DNA from: Marinobacter litoralis
Lineage (GTDB): Bacteria > Pseudomonadota > Gammaproteobacteria > Pseudomonadales > Oleiphilaceae
DNA: 64,000 nucleotides
Direction: 5' to 3'
Assembly: GCF_003336705.1 (NCBI RefSeq)
Contig: NZ_QMDL01000002.1
Location: 729,262-793,261, forward strand
Shown here: piece by piece, positions 62,910 through 64,000 of the stretch
How the letters are laid out: each line of letters opens with the position of its first letter
Position numbering within the stretch: position 1 is the stretch's first letter
Notes under the pieces: generated by a model
Seen by the model: the letters and a program-made list of their open reading frames with translations, nothing else
Told to the model about the DNA's origin: nothing
The model's database searches: none
Made by a program: the position numbers and the translations under genes

Positions 62910-64000
62910 TTACGACTCGCCCGCGAGCTGCTCCAATTCAGACAGGCAATCGTCTAAAAACTCATCGGGCGCAGCCAAAACCGCTTTATCGGCCACCACA
63001 CCAAACTGCACCTGATCCGCATAACTGACAATGCTCACGCCCAAGCCGATATCGCCAGCCTGAGGCACCCAAAACATCTGTTCTTTAATTGCACAACCGG
63101 CAAGGTACCGAGTTTCAGGTGTGCCTCGAACGTTGGATACCACGGCAGACGCTTTACGGAAGAACAAATCGGCCAACGGCTTTCTTCCCACTTCCGGCAA
63201 CAACGGCGCACAAGCTGTTAGCCCCCAAGCCAAGCCCGGCTGAATGCTTTTCTTAAGCTTTCGGGTTTCATGCTTCACGCGGAACAAGCGCTCCAGTGCG
63301 CTTTCTCCATCAACGGGCAAAGGCACGAAAACCGTACCGAAACAATTTCCAAGCTCACCATCGTCCGGCTTGATGCCCTTGGGCAGCTGAACACGAATAT
63401 CCACTGGCACGGCCGCGTGCATCACGGCATCGTTCAACTGTTCTTGTGTCAGGCCGAGTTTCGGGCGAACAGCGGCAGCCACACAAGCGAGCAACACATC
63501 GTTAATGGTTGTATGGGTGCTTTTCGCGATCTTTCGGAAACGTTCCAATTCAACGGGGGCGGACCAACTGCAGCTTCGATGTCCGAGCAGCGGCTGTTTA
63601 AGATCAGACGGAGTATCTTCTTCCTCAATCAGAAATTCGCTGATTTTGTGCACCAGACGCGCGCCACTCTGTACCGCCTTGCCAACCTGTTTGTGGGCCG
63701 AGCCCGTGCTCACTGAAGCGCGAGGCATCTCTGTATTAGCCAACTGGGTCAACATGGAGCTCAGCCACTGTTGTGCAGTTTCCGTCCACTGACCAAGCTT
63801 TGGCACTTCCGGCGCACCGTATAAAGCCGGGTACTGTCTGGGTGAAGAAGGGCACAATTGGTCGAAAACGCCCAACAGTGACAATCCGTCCGCGTAACAA
63901 TGGTGGATTCTTAATAACAGTACCGCCCCACCCTCTGCATGGGGTGCCAACCAAAACTTCCATAAAGGGCGATAAAAAGGTAACGGGTCGTTTAAACGCG
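62910..64000 (-). CDS. Wax ester synthase/diacylglycerol acyltransferase (WS/DGAT), partial
   Basis: The 3' part, about 363 codons; the frame continues beyond the right edge (reading RPLWKFWLAPHAEG). The acyltransferase motif HHCYADG (HHxxxDG) and the NDVLLACVAAAVRP and SNVRGTPE regions are those of bacterial WS/DGAT. The enzyme joins a fatty alcohol to an acyl-CoA, giving wax esters. This is frequent in Marinobacter and fits an organism that handles alcohols and hydrocarbons. A weak GAGCAGG hairpin lies downstream (62861-62877). Confidence 0.9.
   Translation of the reverse strand, partial: RLNDPLPFYRPLWKFWLAPHAEGGAVLLLRIHHCYADGLSLLGVFDQLCPSSPRQYPALYGAPEVPKLGQWTETAQQWLSSMLTQLANTEMPRASVSTGSAHKQVGKAVQSGARLVHKISEFLIEEEDTPSDLKQPLLGHRSCSWSAPVELERFRKIAKSTHTTINDVLLACVAAAVRPKLGLTQEQLNDAVMHAAVPVDIRVQLPKGIKPDDGELGNCFGTVFVPLPVDGESALERLFRVKHETRKLKKSIQPGLAWGLTACAPLLPEVGRKPLADLFFRKASAVVSNVRGTPETRYLAGCAIKEQMFWVPQAGDIGLGVSIVSYADQVQFGVVADKAVLAAPDEFLDDCLSELEQLAGES

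Overview
The window reads as a chromosomal stretch of a marine-type gammaproteobacterium, most likely Marinobacter or a close relative. This is inferred from the gene families: a one-piece tmRNA with tag ANDENYALAA, a wax-ester synthase (WS/DGAT), paired BCCT betaine carriers, malate:quinone oxidoreductase, SorAB-like sulfite dehydrogenase and a Pseudomonas-type PQQ alcohol-oxidation island. No ribosomal RNA, tRNA, CRISPR array or insertion sequence was seen.

Layout. 1-1.5 kb: end of an SNF-type Na+ symporter, smpB and ssrA (tmRNA). 1.5-2.7 kb: a small decayed accessory patch directly downstream of ssrA, with a VbhA-like antitoxin and a frameshifted Fic toxin. 3-7 kb: CheV, an AraC regulator, an SDR dehydrogenase and an MBL hydrolase. 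7-17 kb: a betaine-type module with two near-identical BCCT carriers around a LysR regulator, a semialdehyde dehydrogenase and an M19-like dipeptidase, followed by two poorly known proteins and a RidA protein. 17-28 kb: mqo, a CaCA antiporter, an acyltransferase, sorAB flanked by C10 tracts, msrAB, chrA, a phosphoesterase, a CarS-like protein and fumC.

28-62 kb is the core of the window: a nearly complete PQQ-dependent alcohol oxidation island, much of it syntenic with the exa/erc/pqq loci of P. aeruginosa and the ped locus of P. putida. It holds an ErcS'-like kinase and ErcA, PQQ biosynthesis (pqqABCDE plus the PqqH-type peptidase), a NosR-like flavin/FeS membrane protein divergent from pqqA, an AcuI/TetR pair, an ExaC-type aldehyde dehydrogenase and two PQQ alcohol dehydrogenases. 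The first dehydrogenase (42.4-44.2 kb) carries the Asp-Tyr-Asp signature of lanthanide enzymes (PedH type). The second (46.1-48.0 kb) has Asp-Phe-Ser, as in calcium enzymes (PedE/ExaA type). Around them are cytochrome c550, a MoxJ-like binding protein, a pentapeptide-repeat protein, a PedS2/PedR2-like two-component system, a PedA1A2BC-like transporter (the P. putida version takes up lanthanides), an additional SsuABC-like transporter, an ErbR/AgmR regulator, a second ErcS-like kinase with a FIST-domain partner, and a porin. The window ends inside a WS/DGAT gene.

How it works together (inference): alcohols are oxidised in the periplasm by PQQ enzymes using either Ca2+ or a lanthanide, electrons pass to cytochrome c, aldehydes are oxidised by the ExaC-type enzyme, and acyl chains may be stored as wax esters. 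The most striking unlisted signal is a 16-bp near-palindrome, consensus TRGTWCYTTGGTASTA-like. It occurs five times plus one half site, about 80-125 bp from the start codon of at least one adjacent gene. The affected genes are pqqA/nosR-like, the aldehyde dehydrogenase, pedH, cytochrome c/pedE, the PedA1-like protein, and the extra ABC transporter/ErbR pair. It looks like the operator of one regulon and ties the NosR-like protein and the extra SsuABC-like transporter to the PQQ/lanthanide system.
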